A stretch of DNA of 64,000 nt from Culex pipiens pallens (taxonomy: Eukaryota > Arthropoda > Insecta > Diptera > Culicidae): the NCBI RefSeq assembly GCF_016801865.2, contig NC_068939.1, positions 151,421,132 to 151,485,131 of the forward strand, given 5' to 3'. A program made the translations under genes and the position numbers. Below the pieces are notes generated by a model that made no database searches, was not told the DNA's origin, and was given only the letters and a program-made list of their open reading frames with translations. Below, one piece after another: positions 58,701 to 64,000 of this stretch; positions within the stretch are counted from its first letter, which is position 1; each line of letters begins with the position of its first letter.

Positions 58701-61700
58701 GATTGAGATGTTGGAGTTATGAATTTGATTAAGAAAATAATTAAATAAAACATTTATGAAAAAAAGTTAGATTTTTCATACCCTGTGTTCAATACGTCAA
58801 ATGCTGTATCAAGTAGGCGAATACCTGTTTTACCCATAATCCGACAAAATGCTAAATAATATTTTAATTAATTCTAAATGGCAATATTTCCAATCAAACT
58901 CAAAATTCCAACACCTCAATCTAATGTAAAATTTTCTGAGGATTCCGAATATGTCAAAATTGAGACCAAAAAGTGCCGCTATGGAGGCCTACAGGGCAAA
59001 AACTAACGTTGTAAAATGTTTGTTATAGAAAAATCGTAAAACTATGAGAAAAACTGCGATTGGCCAAAAAGTTAATACCGTAGGCTTATAGTCCATGAAA
59101 TTCCCTAACTTTTGACCTATGAGAGTATGGGTGTTGGAGGCTGTTGCAAAAAGTTATTAAGGTTTAAAAAAAATCCATTTTTATCAGTAATTTGCAAAAG
59201 CTATGAGAAAAAGTCAAACCAATCCTGGATGTCTATAGCGCATTTTGAAGGGCTTCAAAAGACCATTCGAATGCATCTAAGAGAGTTGGAATTGATGAAG
59301 TTTTACGGAAATGCGAGCAATTTTAAGATTTTTCATGTTTTTTGGACCTCAAACTTCAATGCCCGTTTTACCCCACTTCCCTTTGTCGTAGAGGGCTCAT
59401 ATTTAGCATGAGTTAATCTCAAGTATAGACAAACAAACGCTGAAAGTTTCATCCAAATCGAAGCACCTCGATACGACCTGTTTCACATCGGTGAAAAACT
59501 CGCTCTTAAACTAACAAAAAGTAACGTTTTCAAAGGAAGTCTCCTGGCATCACTGACTCACTCTTGCACGCGTTGCTGGTGGTGTTGGATGGTAGGCTTT
59601 GTTCATTATTTGCCTTTGCTACTCGCTCGGTATTCGCCAGCCTTCGACAAGAATGGGTTAAACCACAGAGAACAGATGTACATCTTGGCTCTAACTTGTG
59701 TGTAAACCGTGTAAACTAAAAAAATGCGTTGCATACAATCTTGCATCAAAGAAATTAGAGTGTGCAGGATACGCTTGGCGGCGCCACCGTCGCGGCTGAG
59801 AACACTTGTCTTAACAATGAAAAAGGCTCAATCATTTCGATAAAAAAAATGTTAACCTCGTTTAAATATAACATTCACTTCAGTATAATTCCAGTTGACT
59901 AAAAATAATGCAAAAATGCATTAATATTAACGAAAACATAACAGAAAATTCATTCAAAAATGATTTTTCAAGCGACAACTTGAAATAGTTCCTTTACATA
60001 TGTTATGTCCAATTTCGTTTTGTTTACCTTCTTTGGCGCGTAAAATTGCAACCCTCTGATGAAGGGCAGTCAGACATTGATCTGATGTCGTTCGTACGGA
60101 ATATTTTATGCAGTGATTAGATGGTCCAACTTTCTGCTACTGTAGGCTATCATGATTTTGTAAGTGGCGCTATCTAGGTGGATGGTGCACACCCTAGCTC
60201 TTTTCAACGTATTTTGGTTTGAATTTTTACACACGTTTTTCAATGCTGTTTGTTCAATGATATACATCTGTTCTCTGTGGTTAAACGTCAAGTGCTTCAG
60301 GGTGTTTTTTTTTGTAAATGGTTACATATTTTAGGATTTTATTCACGTGAAAAGCCAAAGCATGCGCAAGAGAATATATTGCCGGTAGTTGGAAGCAATT
60401 ATTGGGGAGAGTTGGAAGACTTGATCCCCGGGGACATTTGATCCCTAGCCTGTATCTCTTCAGCATGTGGGTAAACAAATTACCTTTGTTGTAGAAAGTT
60501 GTGCGAAATTGACTGATATTGATTGTGAAAAACAAAGAAACAAAAAGATATTAAAAAAATGTTCGGATTGAGTTACACATTTTTTTCTTAAATTTACTGA
60601 TAAAGTTATCAACTACAAAACCCTCATGCATTTGACGTTAAATTTATTGTCATACTATTTTTACAACCAAAAGTTTGAAAAAGTGTTAGGAAGACTTGAC
60701 CCTGATTCGATTCCTTAAGCAAAAATAAGCACCTGCGAAAATCAGTTAAGGTTCAAGGTTTGTTTTTTTTTATCGTTAAAGTTGGTGAAAAAAAATCGTT
60801 TTATACAAAAAAAGTCTTCTTCAAATCGCTAATAACTCATCAGGGTTAACTCGGGCCGTTTTGGCGTCTTCGACAAAGTTGTTTGTCTTAAATTTTTACT
60901 CAAGATTCTCACACTTGACAATGATCCGAGACATTTAACGCCACCTTTTGGCGGAATTTTGAACTTTTTGTTTTTCTCCAAATAAACTTCAACAATAAAA
61001 AGCGACCCTTATACCTTAACTGATTTGGCTTAAAATTTGCACAGTTACTTATTTTTACCTAGAGAATCTTACCAGAGAGTATCTCTAAAGTTTTTTTTTC
61101 CAAAATTCTCATTTTTTCTTGTCATCCTTATGTTTAAGCATTCAATTCATGCAAAAAGTTCATAGTTTTGTGAGAAGTTAAGAGAGGGATCAAGTCTCCC
61201 CACTCTCCCTTTGTTTGAGTTCCGTAAAAACGATAACTCTAAAAATTTCCTGCAATTTTACTTGTTTACATTGTTAATCGGATGCTGGTTGCTGAGATAC
61301 AGCTTACGTTTTGAAAAAAAATAATGTTTTTACAATTCCGCCGTGAAACTACTTACTTTTCCTGTAATTCTAAAACGACGAAACAGCCTACTCTACCAAA
61401 AATAACAGATTCGAGAAATACTTTTCAAAACAAATGCTGAAAAGTTCAACTTTTTAGCACTTGTTTCGAGATGTAATTCTTTTCAACATTGTTTTGATTG
61501 AAACATTGGATTGACATGGATTCCATTCAAAGGGTGTTTTTCGGAATTACAAAAAATGTTGTATGGATGGAATTTGGTGCAAAGTTCGGCAGAGCTTCGT
61601 ATGATAAATATGCTGGTGCCGAAACATTTTTTTTTCAACTTGATGCATAAACTTCTATTTTCTCAGTGTCACTCGATTTGCTTTCATTTTCAAACCGCGA

Positions 61701-62192
61701 TATTTCGGAAACGATTAGTTCGTTTTTAATGTAAAAAAAAATTTTTTTTTTGAAATTTTCAGCTTTTTTTTGCATAAAATTTAATTAGATTTTTCAAAGT
61801 GAAAAAAAGGATAAAAAGTTAAAAGTTAAAGCGTTTATTTTGTACATTTTCAAATGAGTGGCAAGATATCTGTCTAAATATATTGCATGCCCAGTATCAA
61901 AAACCTTGATGTTTGGTATTGGCCAAACTTGCAATATGAATTGTTTGGTCGTTCTGATTACGGGAACCCTTCTCCATAAGTCTTGAAGTTTGTATGGAAA
62001 AAAAATCATCAAACCGTATGGAAAAAGCAATTGCTTCAGTTTTAGCTTCAAGAGGATGCAGTAATCTAATAGTTCTTTCACGAGTCTTTGCCAATAATAT
62101 TCTTATTTTTTTCCTTTTCAGACAACTTTACCCTTTTCTTCCAAATGCTATTTGAGGTTGTACCGACCACGTCGATGGCAATGTTTGACTGA
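31679..62192 (+). CDS. b(0,+)-type amino acid transporter light subunit (SLC7A9-like), 11 coding exons
   Basis: Join 31679-31772, 38136-38261, 38761-38880, 45022-45123, 55166-55408, 56316-56586, 56649-56876, 57090-57186, 57249-57398, 57460-57628, 62122-62192: 556 residues, all introns GT-AG, phases consistent. Residues 1-95 form a hydrophilic cytosolic tail; 12 helices follow. The unwound helix-1 motif GSGIF (114-118) binds the substrate backbone in APC-fold LAT transporters. C213, between helices 3 and 4, matches the cysteine that disulfide-bonds the CD98hc/rBAT-type heavy chain. Helix 6 reads FYTGLWAYDGWNNLNYVTEE (294-313); W299 and D302 are the b(0,+)AT-type residues linked to gating and cationic substrates, unlike the LAT1 version. 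Family role: exchange of neutral and dibasic amino acids at the plasma membrane. Drosophila CG9413 (sobremesa) is a likely relative; orthology is from memory and untested. Confidence 0.93.
31773..34981 (+). other. Intron 1, proximal part
   Basis: AT-rich. About 32690-32900 is a fragment of the 7788-8244 MITE family (AAATACGACAAGTGCTGAAA, then GCTGAAAAGTAGAACTTTTC). A short tandem duplication CACCAATAGTTTGTAAAACA lies at about 33229-33281. About 33900-34330 and 34480-34800 are more balanced in composition and repeat-poor, candidates for intronic enhancers. No exon was recognised. Confidence 0.45.
34982..35160. mobile_element. MITE of the CACAGTAAAAAA family (intron 1)
   Basis: Left end CACTATAAAAAATCATGGTA, right end TTTTTTTACTGTG. 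The interior phrases CATCTGGGAATCAGTG and TCAGAAAAATGTGTAATTTT match the family in inverse orientation to 13583-13778. Confidence 0.65.
35803..36173. mobile_element. TA-flanked MITE carrying a tRNA-like sequence (intron 1)
   Basis: Left end TACACAGCTAAAAAAG and right end TTTTTTGCTGTGTA are inverse. The insertion lies between ACCAAA and GGCTCAAAATT; the unoccupied relative at about 40098-40117 reads ACCAAATCGGCTC, consistent with TA-type duplication and one substitution. The body contains TGTGATTTTACACCC, ATGTAGCCCATCAGTATGGG and a tRNA-like segment. A longer relative is at 24851-25777. Confidence 0.8.
35990..36054 (+). other. tRNA-like sequence inside the 35803 MITE
   Basis: Box A TGGCCGAGTGG and box B GGTTTGAATCC at tRNA spacing, with D-arm GCC...GGC and a weak anticodon arm CCAGT/GTTGG. 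Acceptor pairing is poor. It could drive Pol III transcription inside the transposon but is unlikely to be a working tRNA. Confidence 0.7.
36446..36676. mobile_element. MITE of the CACAG-AAAAAA family (intron 1)
   Basis: Left end CACACAGAAAAAAAAATTAT, right end CTTTTTTTTGCTGTGCA. The interior holds repeated ATTCATCAG and TAATATTAC phrases (36470-36560). A second inner inverted repeat AATATTACTCATTTTTTGAG-like lies near 36597-36628. Confidence 0.65.
36677..38135 (+). other. Intron 1, distal part
   Basis: AT-rich to about 37600, then somewhat more balanced up to the acceptor. A 74-codon frame at 37633-37857 has no recognised domain. Nothing else is supported. Confidence 0.45.
38136..38261 (+). 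CDS. Transporter exon 2 (residues 32-74)
   Basis: Acceptor TTTTTTCTCCCCAG, donor GTAACG, phase 1 to phase 1. Encodes a polar Ser/Gly/Asp-rich tail (GSIRDVSTADWSAK). Phase symmetry means it could be skipped without a frameshift, so alternative N-termini are possible. Confidence 0.8.
38262..38760 (+). other. Intron 2
   Basis: 499 bp, with no repeat ends and a good polypyrimidine tract (TTTTCTTTCTCTCTTTCTCG) before the acceptor. No gene. Confidence 0.8.
38761..38880 (+). CDS. Transporter exon 3 (residues 74-114, start of helix 1)
   Basis: Acceptor TTCTCTCCACAG, donor GTAAGT. Encodes DLIHLKRRVGLFSGVALIVG and ends in TMIG, the first half of the helix-1 substrate-binding loop. An internal Met (residue 78) offers an alternative start. 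Confidence 0.92.
38881..39472 (+). other. Intron 3, proximal part
   Basis: AT-rich, with no repeat ends recognised. Confidence 0.5.
39473..40671. mobile_element. Element with TAACGTCATGATTCGAA ends, containing a nested MITE
   Basis: The left end TAACGTCATGATTCGAAATC and the right end GGAATTCGAATCATGACGTTA are inverted repeats of about 22 bp. The subterminal motif (A/T)CCGGACAC repeats four times on the left (39490-39742). A TTAA MITE interrupts it at 39863-40381. No coding capacity. Confidence 0.7.
39863..40381. mobile_element. TTAA-flanked MITE with GGGGTTAC ends
   Basis: TTAA-GGGGTTACAT at the left and GTAACCCC-TTAA at the right; 519 bp including TTAAs. The body holds CGATATCTCAACATTGCTTC and TATCTCGAGATATCGTGG. 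Its TTAA target points to piggyBac-type mobilisation. It is the complete relative of the broken copy at 35580. Confidence 0.8.
40672..41369 (+). other. Intron 3, middle spacer
   Basis: AT-rich, no gene or repeat ends recognised. Confidence 0.5.
41370..44261. mobile_element. TA-flanked 2.9-kb fold-back transposon made of inverted 144-bp satellites
   Basis: Termini are CAGTTAAACCTCGTATATGC and, inverted, CAGTCAAACCTCGCATAAG, each bordered by TA (41368-41369 and 44262-44263). This is the style of Tc1/mariner-pogo elements. About 290 bp of non-satellite arm lies on each side (41370-41660 and about 43935-44261). Between them about 7 units of a 144-bp tandem repeat run in one orientation (41667, 41811, 41953, 42098, 42242, 42385, 42529) and about 10 in the other (about 42630 to 43921). 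The switch is near 42566-42600. Each unit contains CCTCAGATCATATCCGGATA and CTACCGCCGTAACAAGATA. No transposase. Confidence 0.85.
44264..45021 (+). other. Intron 3, distal part
   Basis: AT-rich spacer between the fold-back and the exon 4 acceptor; nothing recognised. Confidence 0.5.
45022..45123 (+). CDS. Transporter exon 4 (residues 114-148, helices 1-2)
   Basis: Acceptor GTTTCCTCTAG, donor GTAAGT. Encodes SGIFVSPSGLLVRTGSIGVS and the hydrophobic helix 2 (FIIWMACGLLSLLG). It is the small exon between the satellite fold-back intron and the 10-kb intron 4. Confidence 0.95.
45124..48278 (+). other. Intron 4, proximal part
   Basis: 45124-46060 is repeat-poor and fairly balanced in composition, possibly regulatory. 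The rest is AT-rich. A 26-nt segment at 45829-45854 recurs at 47926-47951, where it sits between two copies of a 25-nt repeat. No exon recognised. Confidence 0.45.
48279..48597. repeat. Palindromic repeat with a hammerhead-like core
   Basis: The arms (48279-48344 and 48530-48597) are nearly perfect inverses: TTTGAGTTTGATCGGCTACT to GTGTCCGACG, and CGTCGGACAC to AGTAGCCGATCAAACTCAAA. The spacer contains CTGAAGA (48502-48508), a GGCGC/GCGCC hairpin and GAAAC (48526-48530), the order of a hammerhead ribozyme core. It may be the end of a Penelope-like or other retroelement. Confidence 0.6.
48598..51188 (+). other. Intron 4, middle part
   Basis: AT-rich to about 49680. About 49690-51140 is more balanced and repeat-poor, except for a lone MITE end (ACCGTAAAGCGGGGTGAC, 50182) related to 14565-14805. 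Frames on the minus strand (49699-50094, 50339-50605, 50883-51122) have no recognised domains. No exon called. Confidence 0.4.
51189..53120. mobile_element. 1.9-kb palindromic (fold-back) element in intron 4
   Basis: Two arms of about 950 bp meet near 52155. The outer ends read GAGCAGTTCTCTACGGAATC and its inverse GAATGACCGAAATCTCAGAG plus AATTGCTC. Identical inner phrases (GCTGAGATATTGCCATGCAA and its inverse) lie about 210 bp either side of the centre. Long frames in the two arms encode the same peptide in mirror orientation, showing they are palindrome by-products. A single diverged arm end occurs at 13965-14153. No target duplication was identified. Confidence 0.8.
53121..53575 (+). other. 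Intron 4 spacer
   Basis: AT-rich; nothing recognised except the 5' TSD of the next SINE at its end. Confidence 0.4.
53576..53711 (+). mobile_element. Short tRNA-derived SINE with TSD
   Basis: The tRNA-like head has an anticodon arm CTGGA-CTCACAA-TCCAG (CAC at the anticodon position) and box B GATTCGAATCC. About 60 bp of tail follows. The flanks ATGAAAACAATATTTA (53560-53575) and ATGAAAACTATTTTTA (53712-53727) look like a 16-bp duplication with two mismatches. Confidence 0.65.
53788..54016 (+). mobile_element. tRNA-derived SINE, full length, T-tailed, 9-bp TSD
   Basis: Head: box A TGGCGCAGGGGTAGCGG, box B GGTTCGATTCCCGCC. The body phrase GTCTCGTCAGAGGCGCTGGA is followed by CCCCGGGGGGCGTAGTGCCA and the end AATAGTTTCG plus a run of 15 T. 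AATATAATC flanks it at 53779-53787 and 54017-54025. A truncated minus-strand relative lies at 6998-7140. Confidence 0.85.
54026..55165 (+). other. Intron 4, distal part
   Basis: AT-rich, no gene. The acceptor TTTTTCTCATCTTTCCAG closes it. Confidence 0.5.
55166..55408 (+). CDS. Transporter exon 5 (residues 148-229, helices 2-4)
   Basis: Encodes ALAYAELGTMNTSSGAEWAY, a family signature after helix 2, then helix 3 and the predicted heavy-chain-linking C213 in the loop VAECDPP. Donor GTAAGT. The exon is clearly GC-richer than the introns around it. Confidence 0.95.
55409..56315 (+). other. Intron 5
   Basis: 907 bp, fairly balanced composition, CA/GT-rich stretches near 55860-55980, a pyrimidine-rich stretch at 56176-56210, and no repeat ends. 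No alternative exon with good splice sites was recognised. Confidence 0.6.
56316..56586 (+). CDS. Transporter exon 6 (residues 229-319, helices 4-6)
   Basis: The acceptor TTTTCCTTAG at 56306-56315 joins ATA-G to TG-AGC. Encodes VSILFVNCYSVNLGMAVQNV (helix 4-5), helix 5 and the helix-6 gate motif with W299 and D302. Donor GTGAGT in phase 2. Confidence 0.93.
56649..56876 (+). CDS. Transporter exon 7 (residues 319-395, helices 7-8)
   Basis: Intron 6 is only 62 bp. Encodes NLPRSIIIGIPLVTLCYALI (helix 7), the loop SPTEMIESEAVAVTFGNR, and helix 8 with STFGSANGTLFAAGR, a conserved family block. Donor GTATGT. Confidence 0.95.
57090..57186 (+). CDS. Transporter exon 8 (residues 395-427)
   Basis: Acceptor CACATGTGTAG, donor GTAAGT. 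Encodes the conserved intracellular segment LCFAASREGHLLDILSYVHV followed by RRLTPAPGLIFH, which leads into helix 9. Confidence 0.94.
57249..57398 (+). CDS. Transporter exon 9 (residues 428-477, helices 9-10)
   Basis: Exactly 50 codons, phase 0 on both sides. Encodes IDSLIDFFSFTAWIFYGGAM and the cytosolic RYTKPNYPRPYK loop typical of LAT family members. Donor GTAAAG is weaker than the others. Confidence 0.94.
57460..57628 (+). CDS. Transporter exon 10 (residues 478-534, helices 11-12)
   Basis: Intron 9 is 61 bp. Encodes VPLIIPILVMVISGYLVVAP (helix 11), the short loop IIEKPQIEYLY, helix 12, and the start of the C-tail (HYGYHPKFM). Donor GTAAGT. Confidence 0.94.
57629..58101 (+). other. Intron 10, proximal part
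   Basis: It contains a 56-bp hairpin at 57735-57790: GGGGTGACATTGGGTCATA, a short loop, then TATGACCCAATCTTACCCC. This may be a tiny MITE or a structured intronic element. The rest is unremarkable. Confidence 0.5.
58102..59509. mobile_element. TTAA-flanked 1.4-kb fold-back element (copy 2, intron 10)
   Basis: Bounded by TTAA at 58102-58105 and 59506-59509. Its unique ends are those of the 28818-30226 copy, exchanged: the CAGTATTTGTAGATTCTG end is on the left and the ATCGGTGAAAAACTCGCTCT end on the right, so it is inserted in the opposite orientation. The arms of about 650 bp are nearly identical to each other and to copy 1. It lies in a transcribed intron and would form a long RNA hairpin. 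Confidence 0.87.
59510..61326 (+). other. Intron 10, distal part
   Basis: About 59520-60130 is mixed composition without repeat ends; the rest is AT-rich. Short frames near 60106-60535 have no recognised domain. Confidence 0.4.
61327..61555. mobile_element. MITE of the 7788-8244 family (short copy, intron 10)
   Basis: Left end TTTTTACAATTCCGCCGTGA, right end CGGAATTACAAAAA. Shares AACTACTTACTTTTCCTGT and GCTGAAAAGTTCAACTTTTT with the longer copy, but lacks part of its middle. Confidence 0.7.
61556..62121 (+). other. Intron 10, last part
   Basis: AT-rich, ending in the pyrimidine tract of the exon 11 acceptor. Nothing else recognised. Confidence 0.5.
62122..62192 (+). CDS. Transporter exon 11 (residues 534-556, stop)
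   Basis: Acceptor TTTTTTCCTTTTCAG. Encodes NNFTLFFQMLFEVVPTTSMA then MFD and TGA. The FQMLFEVVP tail resembles the C-terminal tail of b(0,+)AT, which is important for exit from the ER in the mammalian protein. A 4.5-kb intron separates it from exon 10. Confidence 0.9.
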
Positions 62193-63990
62193 AACAGCTC
62201 GTCGATCACACCAACTATTGTCGCGCAAAACAAACCTTAATCAACAGCTTTTTGAAATTATCACCACAAATTGTCGTGTTTAAGATCAGAGAGTAACAAT
62301 ACTGCTTGTTTAGGCAAATAAAAAGCGCAAACAAACCCATCACAATGAAGGAAATTTGAACAGCAATATAGCAAATAGATTGAAGCTATACATACATACA
62401 TATTTTGAAAATACATGAATCTTAGGATCGATAGCCACTAGCGTAACGAGAGACGTACGGAAGAATGTGCCAACTGAGCAGCGAACATGCAGAGTACGAA
62501 GCCGGAAGTGCAACACAAACACATACACACAGTTTTTATTTTGTTCCCATCAAACAGTAAAGACACAAAACAAACACTGCTCAAAACCAAACCAACAAAC
62601 GAAGTAACAACTTATTGAAATTAGAACGTAACGTGCTTTTCGTTAACTCACATTTTTGGAAATGATATACACAGCAGAGGAAAAAGTGTAGAACACCAAT
62701 CAAAGCAAACACATTATTTGAACAAAAAGACTATTTTTGTAAGAAATCCAAACGATCAAAACAAAACCCCTTTAAAAACACAAGACTAATCGAGCTGCAG
62801 ATCAGATGTAGGATTTACTTGAACGAGAGATGGCAAACAAATGACACTACCTTTATTCTGGTATTAACGATGCAATAACGTAACCATATGCAAGTGCGGT
62901 AGCACTATTTTGACGTAGGAACAACCATCAACACTGTTCAATAGTACTTTGTCTATGTGTAGAACCCCTGTGGAAGCGTGGTTCATGTTTTTTTATACTG
63001 AAGGAAAAAAGTGTGATATTATCAAAAGATTGAGATTGACTAAATACAAGGTTGATTAATTTGAATCGCGTCTCGGTCGATAAGGACCACCCATAAATTG
63101 GCCTCGAAAAGCGAAGCTGCACGGATCATTCCCTAATGGTCGCTCCTCGAATGTTTATTAATGTTTAGTTAAGCTGTGTGTTTAATCTAAAGACACGTGA
63201 ATATTTTTATATTACCAATCACAACGGGAATACTTTTGAAGAGAAAAGTAAATGAGGAAAACAAAACCTTGATTTGAGGAACGATCATTGCTTCACCAGT
63301 TTAGTGCAGGAGCTGGTGAAACCAAAATTCGCATTAGCAAATCACACTCCACCCGGAAGCCGGGTTTAAACGCTCGTGAAATTCGTTGAACCGATATCGA
63401 TTCGTTTCGATGGTTGGGAAACGTAGGATTCATAAGGAAAACTTAAAACATGAACTCCCGCCCAAAAGGGACTAAAAGCTAAACAATTTAGAAGTTAGAG
63501 CTGTGGATATGGCTGAGCTTACCAAAGATCACGTCCACGTCTGTTATATTTTTACTACTGATATTGAAATGTTTGTTTGTACAATACTCGTTGACGATCC
63601 GATCGGTGCACTAAGGAGCTATCATTCCGTGCCGACGGATCGCTAGCTTAGTATTTTTTATTTATTTTACTTAGTTGCAACCTATCAAGTGATGTCTACA
63701 AGTAATAAACATAAAACAAAAAAAAAATACACGCAACTGTAACGTCGGAACCCGAAGGCAAGGAATGAAACACAATCGCCTAGCTAGGAAAGGAAAACGA
63801 AATGTTGTGTAAAGTAATGTGAAAAACTGTAGGTTTAAGTAGTTTTCTAATGTAGACTTGGGCTGAAAGAGGGATTGCATTGGTGAAACCTCGTACTTGT
63901 TGAGTTTGGGAACAGAATACAGCAAACGATGACAGTTAAACGAATGCCTCAATCAGCGTGAATTTGGAAATAAAGAGAAAAATATTTTAT
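62193..63990 (+). other. Predicted 3' UTR of the transporter
   Basis: The 1.8 kb after the stop has no MITE or SINE ends, in contrast to the introns, which fits retained UTR. Possible poly(A) signals AATAAA lie at 62317-62322, 63704-63709 and 63969-63974, so alternative 3' ends are likely. Which is used cannot be told from the sequence. Confidence 0.5.
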
Positions 63991-64000
63991 CAAAAAAATT

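Overview
The window looks like nuclear DNA from a mosquito, most likely a culicine such as Culex. It is AT-rich and has one intron-containing metazoan gene with GT-AG junctions, an arthropod TATA plus TCAGT core promoter, tRNA-headed SINEs, and a very dense set of short inverted-repeat DNA transposons. No operons, rRNA genes or CRISPR arrays are visible. The species call is inference.

The host gene that can be reconstructed lies on the plus strand from about 31.2 kb to the right end. Eleven coding exons (31679 to 62192) join with consistent phases into a 556-residue, 12-helix amino-acid transporter light subunit. It resembles the vertebrate b(0,+)-type transporter (SLC7A9) and its insect relatives. 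It has a TATA/Inr promoter near 31.19-31.22 kb, a 5' UTR with one overlapping uORF, ten introns (five of them 0.5 to 10 kb or more and loaded with transposons), and a 3' UTR that may reach 63.99 kb.

Region 1-31 kb has no recognisable host gene. It alternates non-repetitive, GC-richer islands (about 4.0-4.95, 14.9-15.4, 18.4-20.1, 22.7-23.5 and 26.7-27.5 kb) with transposons: a hAT-type fold-back with 8-bp target duplication (894-1631), several SINEs with T-rich tails, a CAGGG-ended element holding about 100 copies of an 8-bp AT repeat (9568-11897), an ORF1-only LINE-like retroelement with an open frame, poly(A) tail and target duplications (16656-17828), and many MITEs.

Inside the transporter gene, intron 1 holds a TA-flanked MITE carrying a tRNA-like Pol III promoter, nested in an older TTAA MITE. 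Intron 3 holds nested MITEs and a 2.9-kb TA-flanked fold-back built from about 17 copies of a 144-bp satellite. Intron 4 holds a 1.9-kb palindrome, a shorter palindrome with a hammerhead-ribozyme-like core, and two SINEs. Intron 10 holds a 1.4-kb TTAA fold-back whose close relative lies just upstream of the promoter in opposite orientation. Transcription of the gene should therefore yield several very long RNA hairpins.
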